From the NCBI GenBank assembly GCA_026391475.1, contig JAPLED010000008.1, positions 1-48,301 on the forward strand: 48,301 bases of DNA, in the 5' to 3' direction. A model generated the notes under the pieces. It worked only from the letters and a program-made list of their open reading frames with translations, did no database searches and was not told the origin of the DNA. How positions within the stretch are numbered: the first letter of the stretch is position 1; each line of letters opens with the position of its first letter. Both the position numbers and the translations under genes were made by a program. The stretch is from Bacteroidia bacterium. GTDB lineage: Bacteria > Bacteroidota > Bacteroidia > Bacteroidales > VadinHA17. Shown here piece by piece: positions 25,470-34,250 of the stretch.

Positions 25470-26489
25470 ATGTCCAACATTGAACGAATTGTCAGAATAT
25501 CTTCAGATAAGATGAAATCTGAATTTTCCAGGATTCTTTTGAGCCTTGGTTTTTCAGATCATAAGGCCGATAAATGCGCTGAAATATTTACATTGAATAG
25601 CCTCGAAGGAGTCTATTCTCATGGTGTTAACCGATTTCCAAGATTCGTAAAAAACATTAAAGAGGGACATATTAAACCTGACGCTGTCCCCTCGCTCGTT
25701 CACCGGACAGGTTCGCTTGAACAGTGGAACGGTAACCTTGGCCCCGGGCCGCTTAATGCATCGTTTGCTACGGAGAGAGCCATGGAACTGGCTCAGGAAA
25801 ATGGGATTGGCCTTGTTGCCCTGGCAAATACCAATCATTGGATGAGAGGTGGAACTTATGGCTGGCAGGCCGCCAGGAAAGGGTTTGTTTATATTGGATG
25901 GACTAATACATGTCCAATTATGCCCGCCTGGGGGGCAACCGACCCAAGGCTTGGTAATAATCCTTTCGTAATTGCAGTTCCTTTTTTGAGTGAGGCTATT
26001 GTACTTGATTTTGCCATGACACAGTTTTCATATGGAAAAATGGAATCATTCAGGAACGAAGGGACACAGCTTCCCTATCCGGGTGGGTTCAACAATCAGG
26101 GCGAATTGACAACTAAGCCTGAGGAGGTCCTTGAGACATGGAGAGCTCTTCCTGTTGGTTACTGGAAAGGGGCAGGACTATCGTTGTTACTTGATATCAT
26201 GGCAACAATTCTATCCGGAGGTTTGTCTACTCATGAAATAAAAAGTTGTAAACCAGAATTTAGTGTTTCACAGGTTTTTATTGCTATCAACATAAGCAGC
26301 CTGAAAAACTTTCCTGCCATTGGCAATTCAATACAACAAATCATCGACGATCTGCAAAAATCAAAGCCTGAAAACGAAACCACAAAAATCCGTTATCCCG
26401 GAGAAAACGTGGTTCATGTAAGAAATGAAAATCTTAAAAATGGCATTCCGGTAAACAAGCAAATCTGGGAAAAGATACTGAGTTTGTAG
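25470..26489 (+). CDS. YiaK-like 2,3-diketogulonate / lactate-malate-type reductase
   Basis: A cytoplasmic NAD(P)H-dependent oxidoreductase of the malate/L-lactate dehydrogenase (Ldh_2) family, 339 residues from the ATG at 25470. A TTG at 25455 would add five residues. The motif SHGVNRFPRF (about residue 40) holds the catalytic His. NTNHWMRGGTYGWQAA and TCPIMPAWGATDPRLGNNP bind cofactor and substrate, and GYWKGAGLSLLLDIM is the C-terminal family block. The match is closest to 3-dehydro-L-gulonate 2-dehydrogenase (YiaK), which handles C6 keto acids from ascorbate, gulonate or uronate breakdown. Downstream of a lyase and glucuronoyl esterase, a uronate role is likely. Confidence 0.85.
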   Translation: MSNIERIVRISSDKMKSEFSRILLSLGFSDHKADKCAEIFTLNSLEGVYSHGVNRFPRFVKNIKEGHIKPDAVPSLVHRTGSLEQWNGNLGPGPLNASFATERAMELAQENGIGLVALANTNHWMRGGTYGWQAARKGFVYIGWTNTCPIMPAWGATDPRLGNNPFVIAVPFLSEAIVLDFAMTQFSYGKMESFRNEGTQLPYPGGFNNQGELTTKPEEVLETWRALPVGYWKGAGLSLLLDIMATILSGGLSTHEIKSCKPEFSVSQVFIAINISSLKNFPAIGNSIQQIIDDLQKSKPENETTKIRYPGENVVHVRNENLKNGIPVNKQIWEKILSL

Positions 26490-26492
26490 TAC

Positions 26493-26551
26493 AGTCGGAA
26501 GTCAGAAGTCAGTCTCCTTCCACCTGCAGCCTGTCGCCTGTCGCCTGTTAT
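26493..26551. repeat. Two different heptad arrays side by side
   Basis: AGTCGGA, AGTCAGA, AGTCAGT (26493-26513) are followed after 10 bp by CTGCAGC, CTGTCGC, CTGTCGC, CTGTTAT (26524-26551). They fill the gap between two convergent stop codons; the last unit overlaps the stop of the next gene. Confidence 0.8.
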
Positions 26552-27021
26552 ATCTTTTCCTCAACTACCTCAAGTGGAATGTTATTTGATTCTGCAAAAC
26601 TGAGAATCTCATCCTTTATCTTTTCATTTATCTCATGATAGGTAGTACCGAAACGGAGTAGTATCCTCTTTTTTGATTTTAAAAAGAAGATAAGATTCAG
26701 TGGAAATAATTCTATTTTTTCAATTTCACCTGTACTCATCTCTATGGGTGGAAGTATTGGATTTTTCTTAAGCCGGATATAGTCAGGAGCAATTTCAATA
26801 AATCTGGTTGCACGACCCAGCCCTGACCAAATCTGGTAAAAGCCAAATCCTGTAAGGAAAATAATAGTTATCCAGAGTGTCCCATCAACTTTTAATGACT
26901 TGATATTAAAGGAGAACCAATAGATTGCAACAGCAATACAAACGACACCGAATAGTATCCGGATTATTTTTACAAGTCTGTTGTTTTCACTTGTATCAAA
27001 AGAAAAATATTTTATTTCCAT
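26548..27021 (-). CDS. Two-span membrane protein with PH-like tail, unknown
   Basis: A 157-residue protein. Two hydrophobic helices (about 20-38 and 48-65) are followed by a soluble C-terminal half. That half has repeated short strands (FIEIAPDYIRLKKNP, IEKIELFPLNLIFFLKSKKRILLRFG) and a final helix, suggestive of a bacterial PH-like fold. I do not recognise a named family with confidence. It stands alone: its neighbours run in the opposite direction on both sides. No catalytic motif is visible. Confidence 0.7.
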   Translation of the reverse strand: MEIKYFSFDTSENNRLVKIIRILFGVVCIAVAIYWFSFNIKSLKVDGTLWITIIFLTGFGFYQIWSGLGRATRFIEIAPDYIRLKKNPILPPIEMSTGEIEKIELFPLNLIFFLKSKKRILLRFGTTYHEINEKIKDEILSFAESNNIPLEVVEEKI

Positions 27022-27248
27022 ATTTAATTATTTCCGGCAATTTATTCTTTTTTTCCGAATACAGGCAATAGTCAATATTAATGACTGAAAATTCATTTAG
27101 CAATAAGAAAATTATATATTTTTATAAGTTGATTATATAAAAATGATCTCTATCAAATGAGGTCCTTATAAATATTCACGATCTTTCGGTTTAATTATTT
27201 GATTATTACATATATAAAAAGCTTCAAATTTTATTAATATAAGAAATT

Positions 27249-28040
27249 ATGAAAAAACTATTGATTTTCAGCTTGATGCTATTCACTTATGCCTACAGTT
27301 CAGCTCAGGAACAACAAAGGACAGCCCCTGCAACACCACGACCTGTTGATCCCAATAAAATGACTCCCGGGATGACTGAGATTTGGGATCCTGAAGTTAA
27401 AATCATAACACCAGGCGCAAAAGACAGTGATGCTCCATCCGATGCGATCATATTATTTAATGGATCTGATATCAACTTTGAATGGACTGATAATAAGGGA
27501 AATCCTTCAAAGTGGATTGTTCAGGATGGTTCATTGATAAGTGTCAGGGGAGCAGGTGTGATCAAATCAAAAAGAAAATTTTCCAACTTCCAGTTGCATA
27601 TTGAATGGAAGACACCATCTGAAGTAACCGGCGAAAGTCAGGGAAGAGGAAACAGTGGAGTTTTTTTACAGGAGCTTTATGAAGTTCAGGTTCTTGATAG
27701 TTATAACAATCGTACCTATCGTCATGGTCAGGCAGGCAGTATATATAAACAATTTGCACCTCTGGTAAACAACAGCAGGAAACCAGGAGAATGGCAATCT
27801 TATGATATTATTTACACTGCACCGACTTTTAATAATGATACTACAACATATTATACTCCTCCAAGGGTTACGGTTCTTCATAATGGAGTTTTGATTCAGA
27901 ATAATGTAAGTTTGAGAGGGCCAACTGAATATATAGGAATTCCTGAATATTTCATTAAGAAACATGGACCTGCCAGTCTTGTCCTTCAGGATCATGGTAA
28001 TCCGGTTGCTTATAAAAATATCTGGATAAGAGAATTGTAG
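27249..28040 (+). CDS. DUF1080 / 3-keto-disaccharide hydrolase-domain protein
   Basis: A 263-residue exported protein with a signal peptide cut near SSAQ (residue 19). The DUF1080 (PF06439) jelly-roll follows: IILFNGSDINFEW (about 67-79), WIVQDGSLISVRGAG, FQLHIEWKTP, GNSGVFLQELYEVQVLDSY, and IWIREL at the end. Members bind or hydrolyse sugars; some cleave 3-keto-glycosides made by partner Gfo/Idh/MocA oxidoreductases, and such a partner follows 109 bp downstream. Periplasmic location is likely. The sugar is unknown. Confidence 0.87.
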   Translation: MKKLLIFSLMLFTYAYSSAQEQQRTAPATPRPVDPNKMTPGMTEIWDPEVKIITPGAKDSDAPSDAIILFNGSDINFEWTDNKGNPSKWIVQDGSLISVRGAGVIKSKRKFSNFQLHIEWKTPSEVTGESQGRGNSGVFLQELYEVQVLDSYNNRTYRHGQAGSIYKQFAPLVNNSRKPGEWQSYDIIYTAPTFNNDTTTYYTPPRVTVLHNGVLIQNNVSLRGPTEYIGIPEYFIKKHGPASLVLQDHGNPVAYKNIWIREL

Positions 28041-28149
28041 TTTTCTTAATATATAATAGATCATGTTATTAAATATGGTTTCTAAAAGCAAAAATTAATT
28101 TAAAATTATTAATTTTATCGATCAATAATAAAATTTAATCTACCTGACA

Positions 28150-29640
28150 ATGAAAGAAAATTCAAAAAACATTACACGCCGGTCATTTGTTGAGAGAACC
28201 GGTGCTGTTGCCGCAGGTCTGACTATACTTCCGGGCTCAGTTATGAGTGGCTTTGGCTACAGGGCTCCCAGTGACAAGCTGAATATCGCAGTTATTGGTA
28301 TTGGTGGTATGGGTAATTCAAACCTGAAAGCTGTTACTCCAACTGAAAATATTGTCGCTCTCTGCGATGTTGACTGGGGGTATGCAAAAAAGGTATTTGA
28401 AGCAAATCCAAATGCAAAAGCTTATTGGGATTGGCGAAAGATGTATGATGAAATGGGTAAATCAATTGATGCAGTTATTGTTGCTACTGCTGACCATTCT
28501 CATTGTGTCGCAGCATCTAATGCAATCACGATGGGCAAACATGCCTATGTACAAAAACCATTAACACACTCCGTTTATGAGTCAAGGTTATTGACCAAAC
28601 TGGCTGCCAAACATAAGGTTGCTACACAAATGGGTAACCAGGGTTCATCTGATGAAGGTGTTAACCTGACTGTTGAGTGGCTGAATAATGGTGAGATAGG
28701 TGATATAAGGAAAGTTGAAGCTTTCACCGATCGTCCCATCTGGCCTCAAGGACTTAACCGCCCAAAAGGTGAATGGGTTCCTGATACACTTAACTGGGAT
28801 CTCTTTATTGGTCCTGCTCCAATGCGTCCTTATAATAGTATTTACACACCATGGAATTGGAGAGGCTGGTGGGATTTTGGTACAGGTGCTCTCGGCGATA
28901 TGGCCTGCCATATTCTCCATCCTGTATTTAAAGGACTGAAACTTCAGTATCCGATCAAAGCACAAGGCAGTTCAACATTGTTATTAACAGACTGTGCACC
29001 ATCTGCTCAGATGGTTACCCTGGTCTATCCTGAGAGAGTTACCCCAAAAAATGCTAAAATGAAATTACCTCAGGTTGAGGTTATCTGGTATGACGGTGGC
29101 TTGCAGCCTCCGAAGCCTCAAGGATGGCCTGCCGGAAAAAATATGAATGACTCCGGAGGAGGTGTGATATTCCATGGAACAAAAGACAAACTGATTTGCG
29201 GATGCTACGGGGTGCGTCCCTGGTTATTATCAGGCCGCAAACCTGTCGTTCCACAGACAGAACGCAGAGTTGACCGGCTTATTAAAGGACATGAAATGGA
29301 CTGGGTACGTGCTTGTAAAGAGAGCCCTGAAAGCAGAGTTCTTTCAAAATCAGATTTCTCAGAAGCCGGGCCATTCAACGAGATGGTTGTTATGGGTGTT
29401 CTTGCTGTCAGACTTCAGGGTCTGAATAAAGAACTTGAATGGAATGGTGAAAAAATGGAGTTCACAAATATTGGCGATAATGACACGGTAAGCCTCACCC
29501 TTTCAGATAATTTCACAATCATAGATGGCGATCCTAAATTCGACAGACCAACCAGTAAACTGAATGCAAAACAATTTGCAGCTGAGATGGTTAAGCATAC
29601 TTACCGCAAAGGCTTTACATTACCTGAAATGCCGGTGTAA
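28150..29640 (+). CDS. Tat-targeted Gfo/Idh/MocA oxidoreductase
   Basis: A 496-residue NAD(P)-dependent sugar oxidoreductase. The Tat motif TRRSFVERTG is at about 9-18. The Rossmann motif is AVIGIGGMGNSN (about 48-59), and VATADHSHCVAASNAITMGKHAYVQKPL carries the substrate-site block (VQKPL in place of the usual EKPL, i.e. Glu replaced by Gln). NWDLFIGPAP and WRGWWDFGTGALGDMACHI are family C-terminal motifs. It lies 109 bp after the DUF1080 gene on the same strand. The pair fits periplasmic oxidation of a glycoside to the 3-keto form followed by cleavage. This pathway assignment is inferred. Confidence 0.9.
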   Translation: MKENSKNITRRSFVERTGAVAAGLTILPGSVMSGFGYRAPSDKLNIAVIGIGGMGNSNLKAVTPTENIVALCDVDWGYAKKVFEANPNAKAYWDWRKMYDEMGKSIDAVIVATADHSHCVAASNAITMGKHAYVQKPLTHSVYESRLLTKLAAKHKVATQMGNQGSSDEGVNLTVEWLNNGEIGDIRKVEAFTDRPIWPQGLNRPKGEWVPDTLNWDLFIGPAPMRPYNSIYTPWNWRGWWDFGTGALGDMACHILHPVFKGLKLQYPIKAQGSSTLLLTDCAPSAQMVTLVYPERVTPKNAKMKLPQVEVIWYDGGLQPPKPQGWPAGKNMNDSGGGVIFHGTKDKLICGCYGVRPWLLSGRKPVVPQTERRVDRLIKGHEMDWVRACKESPESRVLSKSDFSEAGPFNEMVVMGVLAVRLQGLNKELEWNGEKMEFTNIGDNDTVSLTLSDNFTIIDGDPKFDRPTSKLNAKQFAAEMVKHTYRKGFTLPEMPV

Positions 29641-29681
29641 TTAAAAACTCTTTTATCTTATTTTAATAAGAAACATTTAGG

Positions 29682-29713
29682 GGCTGGATCGTATGATTCA
29701 GCCTCTTCTCTTT
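29682..29713. terminator. Hairpin terminator between convergent genes
   Basis: GGCTGGATC pairs with GATTCAGCC around a GTAT loop (one G-T pair), followed by TCTTCTCTTT. It lies 41 bp after the oxidoreductase stop and at the end of the convergent HD gene, so it likely serves the plus-strand transcript. Confidence 0.65.
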
Positions 29714-30293
29714 ACCCCCCAATTCCCTTTAAACCAATCTCTGCTGCCACAGTTCTCATACCCATTATACAATCTGTAATAAGATCATCGAGACTAACGC
29801 CAAGCATTTCAGCACCTTTTTCTATTACTGTCCGGTTAACACCCGCCGCAAATTTTTTGTCATTCCATTTCTTTTTTACAGATCTTGCTTCCATATCCAT
29901 TACACTTTTTGAAGGTCTGACCAGCGCACTTGTTGCAACCAGCCCCGTAAGTTCATCTATTGCATAGATCGTCTTTTCAAGCAATGTTAATGGCTTAACA
30001 TCAGATGCCAGTCCCCATCCATGGCTTAACACAGCCCTTATATATTCTTCCGGCCAGCTATTCTCTTTCAGAATCTTTTCAGTCATTATGCAATGCTGAT
30101 CAGGATACATCTCATAATCAAGATCGTGAATCAATCCTATTATTCCCCATTTCTCCTCATCTTCTTCCGATTTATTTGCCATATATCTCATAACACCTTC
30201 AACAGAAAGCGCATGTTTTAAAAGACTCTCCGATTTGTTGTATTTTTTGAACAAATCAATAGCCATATCATGGGTTGGTGTTGTGGTTGACAT
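29712..30293 (-). CDS. HD-domain hydrolase
   Basis: A 193-residue soluble protein. The metal-binding HD signature is spread as His27 (LLKHALSVEGVMRYMA), His56-Asp57 (IIGLIHDLDYEMYPDQH) and the later Asp in YAIDELTGLV. Such small HD proteins hydrolyse phosphate esters of nucleotides or related small molecules. This group (HALSVEG...IHDLDYE) is widespread and uncharacterised. Start ATG 30293. Gap to the protease gene behind it is only 37 bp, and both are on the minus strand, so they might be co-transcribed. Confidence 0.85.
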   Translation of the reverse strand: MSTTTPTHDMAIDLFKKYNKSESLLKHALSVEGVMRYMANKSEEDEEKWGIIGLIHDLDYEMYPDQHCIMTEKILKENSWPEEYIRAVLSHGWGLASDVKPLTLLEKTIYAIDELTGLVATSALVRPSKSVMDMEARSVKKKWNDKKFAAGVNRTVIEKGAEMLGVSLDDLITDCIMGMRTVAAEIGLKGIGG

Positions 30294-30330
30294 ATTTGCA
30301 GGGATTATTTAAGATAGTGACAGAGTTAAA

Positions 30331-33300
30331 TTACTTATTGATTTTTAGAACAGGTATTGTCTTATTGATTGTAATTCCCCTGATATTAAGGTAATAGAGA
30401 GAAGGCAATAATCTGACATCTGCAATAATTATTGTATTCTTTCCGGCGATGATATCTTTTTCAACGTTATACAATTTAACTCCGGAAACGTTGGTAATTG
30501 ATATCTGAAGTTTGTCAGCAACCCGGGAATCGATAATTATGGTAAACTGATCTGTAAACGGATTCGGAAATACAATTAATGGCTTATAAATTTCGGTATT
30601 TATCCTCATTGTGTCATTTAAAATGTAATCATCATTATTATCAACGATATAAGTAATGATTTCATAAAAGCCATATTTTGACATATCAGCTTTTGTATTG
30701 AATGAAACTGTAACCGAATCACCGTAAGGAATCACCGTATTTTCGAAAAATTGTTTTTCAGGGGGGAACTGATCATTTACTTCATAAGCCAGATTAAAGC
30801 CATTTATAACTTCTTTGCCAATGTTCAGAACTTTTACAGTTATTGTTCCTTGTCCATTTTGATCCCTTTGAACAGGTGCAACTATTCTGGCAACCTGGAG
30901 GTCTTTATTGATGTAGCTGACTGAACCTGGCCCTGCAAAATCAATCATATCGATCCAGGCACAATCTGAGCCATCTGAAAGAGATGGGTCCTTTTTATAT
31001 ATCCATTCCATTTTATTTAGTCCTGCTGGAACAGGAATAGCTATTTTTGTCCATGGTATTCCTCCCGATTTTTTTAATACCTCTATGTCATTAAGTCTGA
31101 ATAAAAGGTAATCACCGTCAGCTTCAGATGATACCTTATAAAAGAACTTGACAGAATCGGCTATAGCGTAGATGGCTCTTATTATTAAGGAAGTGGATCC
31201 GTTATGGGAGATAGCACCCGATCTTGCAGAAATAATGCCGTCATAAGAACTCGTTCCGGTTATGGTCCATGGGATAGGACTGACATTGATCCATGGAAAG
31301 ACATTAAATGATGATGCTTCGAAACTCTCCCTTAACCTGCCGACTCTGAATGAGAAATCATTGCTTATAAGGAATGGGCTGCAATCAAGTGTTGATGAAA
31401 CTGAAATGAAACTGCCGGATGAGACTGTCTCTGATAGTTTTACCATTATCGGAATATCTGTGATCTCACCGAATCTCAGGATGCCTGATTTGACACTTGG
31501 TTCTAAAATAGTAATATCATTATCCGGACTGACAATGCTAAATTGTCCGGAAATATTGCTGCTTCCCTGATTACGAACCCTGAAGACGAGTTTAAAAGTT
31601 TCTCCGGGATCGGCGATATGGTTGCTATTTCCGAAGCTTGTATCATCAATTATACAACTTATTATCTGGAGTATAGGTGCATGAACACATATATCGATAG
31701 TGTAATGTTTCTCTGAATTCTGATCTTTCAGAATCAACTTAATTGTTACTACTTCCTTATCAGGAACATTATTTGAAATAGTAATACCCAGATTATATAA
31801 AAGAACAACATCTGATTTGGCTGGCAAAGTCCCTATAAATGCTGAATCACTGTTAATTGTTATCCAATCTGAGGTTGATGATATTTTGGCATAGAGGTTA
31901 CTGGCATCAGATAAACCAAGGTTGCTCACTTTAAGGTTCAGGTAAAATGTCTCTCCATTGTCAGCCAGACCATTGCCATTTCCCTGACTATCATTTATGC
32001 TGGTGGATGTAAGATTAATGAACTCCTTTTTGACATCAGAAAAACGAATCGTCTTGATGACAGGTACTTTGTTCTGACCTGTTATTACAATCATGCAGGA
32101 ATCATTTGACAACCCTGGCATATCAAGAACAACTGATCCTGATGGACTTGCAAATGATGCGTCCCAGAGAGTATCAAAATGCGATACAGCTACATAAGCG
32201 AACGGTTCAATATTCAGTGAAAGTGATTTTATCCCGTTTGGAAGTGTGTCGGGTAATGAGATATTGAAAAAACCCGGTTTCCCCATGATGGGAATAACAC
32301 TTGGATCTCCCACGAGGTTATAGGTCTCCCAGTAATACTTCTTCCATGTGCTTGTACTTGCGCTGACAGCAAGATTTCCGGCATAATTAACCTGTCCCAT
32401 TGTGAAATACCAGTCAGAAGCAGGTTCCCCGTGAGTATGAAAAAGTCGGTCGTAAGCTCCAAGCCCTGTTGTGAGATAGGTGGGATCAGCAGAAGGTGTA
32501 CCGGCGCCGACAGACCAGTAAAAATCCTCATCCCAGTATGAGTCGTTTGAGCATCCAATAAATCCTATTGCCCCCTTTTCACTGGTCACTACCATTTTAT
32601 TTCCAAATGAAGAAGCAATATTAAACTGGGCGGTTCCGCAGGCATTGCTGATTACAAAAGGATACATGTTTTTATTCTCAAAAGCTGGTATGTCAGGAAC
32701 CTTAATATTAAGATGCAACCATCCAGCAATTTCACCATGACCGGTATAATTAATGAACGAGACACCTTTTTTTAGTAGCTTTAAGATTGAATCCCTGGAC
32801 GTGTATGACTTGGGATAATAAAAGTGGTATTCATCAATTTTATTGATTTTTGTCAGATAGTTTGATATAGCATACTTTACCTGTCCGTTCATATGATTTG
32901 CATAATTTGCATCGTATCCTGCAGTGGCAATTGCCCGTGAATAGAATTTATTAGTATCGGCAAATTCAAACTTCTCATACTGAATTATTTTATTAACCAC
33001 AGATTTTAATTCAGTTGTGTCGGCAACAGGCAGCCTGCCGATAAACATTTCAGGAATATAATCACCATTACCGTCAAATTCGCCATAATACATGTCGGTA
33101 ATATTTCCGTAACCATAATAAGGTACTCTTTTTACGTCTCCAATAATAAGAAGGTACTCAGGCGGAGGGTCGGTTTCGGATGAGGCATTATAAATTTTAG
33201 TCAGAGTATCCTTCAGTTGAGTATAAGTATTACCAGCAAGACCTGTTCCTTTGTAAAGAACATTAAGTTTATAACCTTTCTGCGTTTTCCATCTGAAAAA

Positions 33301-34098
33301 AGGCTCAAGGTGCTTTCTGAAAGCAGTATCGGTAATGATTACCATCTTCACAGGCTGGTCGGAGTAACCCGGAATCACATCCTCAGGATTATAGTTAATT
33401 ACCCCTTTATCAAGTGATTCATTAAAAAGTGCCGATTCCGGGAAAAGAGCTTTTGATTCAATTTTTTCTGTATATGAAAAAGTTATCTCAATCTTCATGG
33501 AAGTAATAACCTCGAGTACGTTCGAATGTGGATTATATCTTACCGGGTAAACATACAGGTTCGCCAGTTTTTTATTCCTTACTGTACCTAATGATTCAAT
33601 CTTTACAGTGTCCGATGAGATAATTCCCCTTATCGCATACACCGTTTTATCAAACAGAAACTCAGGTTTCTTTCGCTGTACTTCCTTTGTTTCACTTTCC
33701 TGTACCGGGAAAAGAATACCTTCAATTTTTTTTCCTGAAGGATTGATTCTGGATGATCGGACTTTAGAAATCTTCACTTTGTATTCAGATCCTTCAGGAA
33801 TTGAGATCAAACGGCTTAATACCGGAAGCTCAGGCTTACCCGGAATGACTGAGGGTAAATGACCTGGTATGGAGACACGGTAAAAAGAACCATTTTCATT
33901 GATAATACTTTCAACGTTAAGTTCTGATATTGAATAATTTAAGATAAGTGATTGGTTTCCGGTAATGACATCGCTCTTCTTCAAATCACCATCAAGTTGG
34001 TATTTGAAACTTTTTCCTGCCTGACCACTGGCTGATGCTGAAAAAAGCAGAAAAACTGCTAAAGAAATAGCCTGTTTATTTTTTCCTAAATGCGTCAA
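30331..34098 (-). CDS. Gingipain-like C25 protease with T9SS sorting domain
   Basis: A 1255-residue secreted cysteine protease. Signal peptide about 6-26, gingipain-type propeptide about 70-240 (VSIPGHLPSVIPGKPELPVL region). The C25 catalytic domain is at about 245-610, with LLIIGDVKRVPYYGYG, His454 in YTGHGE and Cys487 in SNACGTAQF. Ig-like CARDB-type repeats fill about 690-1160. A type IX sorting domain (about 1170-1255, VFPNPFTDQFTI ... INKTIPVLKINK) directs export and surface attachment. The start is a TTG (34096-34098); an in-frame TAA lies three codons upstream. A perfect 16-bp palindrome abuts the start. It probably digests extracellular proteins. Confidence 0.93.
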   Translation of the reverse strand: MTHLGKNKQAISLAVFLLFSASASGQAGKSFKYQLDGDLKKSDVITGNQSLILNYSISELNVESIINENGSFYRVSIPGHLPSVIPGKPELPVLSRLISIPEGSEYKVKISKVRSSRINPSGKKIEGILFPVQESETKEVQRKKPEFLFDKTVYAIRGIISSDTVKIESLGTVRNKKLANLYVYPVRYNPHSNVLEVITSMKIEITFSYTEKIESKALFPESALFNESLDKGVINYNPEDVIPGYSDQPVKMVIITDTAFRKHLEPFFRWKTQKGYKLNVLYKGTGLAGNTYTQLKDTLTKIYNASSETDPPPEYLLIIGDVKRVPYYGYGNITDMYYGEFDGNGDYIPEMFIGRLPVADTTELKSVVNKIIQYEKFEFADTNKFYSRAIATAGYDANYANHMNGQVKYAISNYLTKINKIDEYHFYYPKSYTSRDSILKLLKKGVSFINYTGHGEIAGWLHLNIKVPDIPAFENKNMYPFVISNACGTAQFNIASSFGNKMVVTSEKGAIGFIGCSNDSYWDEDFYWSVGAGTPSADPTYLTTGLGAYDRLFHTHGEPASDWYFTMGQVNYAGNLAVSASTSTWKKYYWETYNLVGDPSVIPIMGKPGFFNISLPDTLPNGIKSLSLNIEPFAYVAVSHFDTLWDASFASPSGSVVLDMPGLSNDSCMIVITGQNKVPVIKTIRFSDVKKEFINLTSTSINDSQGNGNGLADNGETFYLNLKVSNLGLSDASNLYAKISSTSDWITINSDSAFIGTLPAKSDVVLLYNLGITISNNVPDKEVVTIKLILKDQNSEKHYTIDICVHAPILQIISCIIDDTSFGNSNHIADPGETFKLVFRVRNQGSSNISGQFSIVSPDNDITILEPSVKSGILRFGEITDIPIMVKLSETVSSGSFISVSSTLDCSPFLISNDFSFRVGRLRESFEASSFNVFPWINVSPIPWTITGTSSYDGIISARSGAISHNGSTSLIIRAIYAIADSVKFFYKVSSEADGDYLLFRLNDIEVLKKSGGIPWTKIAIPVPAGLNKMEWIYKKDPSLSDGSDCAWIDMIDFAGPGSVSYINKDLQVARIVAPVQRDQNGQGTITVKVLNIGKEVINGFNLAYEVNDQFPPEKQFFENTVIPYGDSVTVSFNTKADMSKYGFYEIITYIVDNNDDYILNDTMRINTEIYKPLIVFPNPFTDQFTIIIDSRVADKLQISITNVSGVKLYNVEKDIIAGKNTIIIADVRLLPSLYYLNIRGITINKTIPVLKINK

Positions 34099-34114
34099 TG
34101 TTAATTAATTAACA
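34099..34114. promoter_or_regulatory. 16-bp palindrome at protease start, copy 1
   Basis: TGTTAATTAATTAACA is a perfect palindrome immediately upstream of the protease TTG start. An identical copy is at 40535-40550. It could be an operator for a dimeric regulator; this is inferred from symmetry and recurrence only. Confidence 0.45.
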
Positions 34115-34250
34115 CTATAACCTAAATTCTGATGGCAAGTTATTAAAAAATCAAGATATAATGAATGTGACCAGATAAAATTTGATTAAAACATAAAATT
34201 CGTATTTTTATGGCTGAATTTGTATATTGTGAATTCAAAATTATACTATT

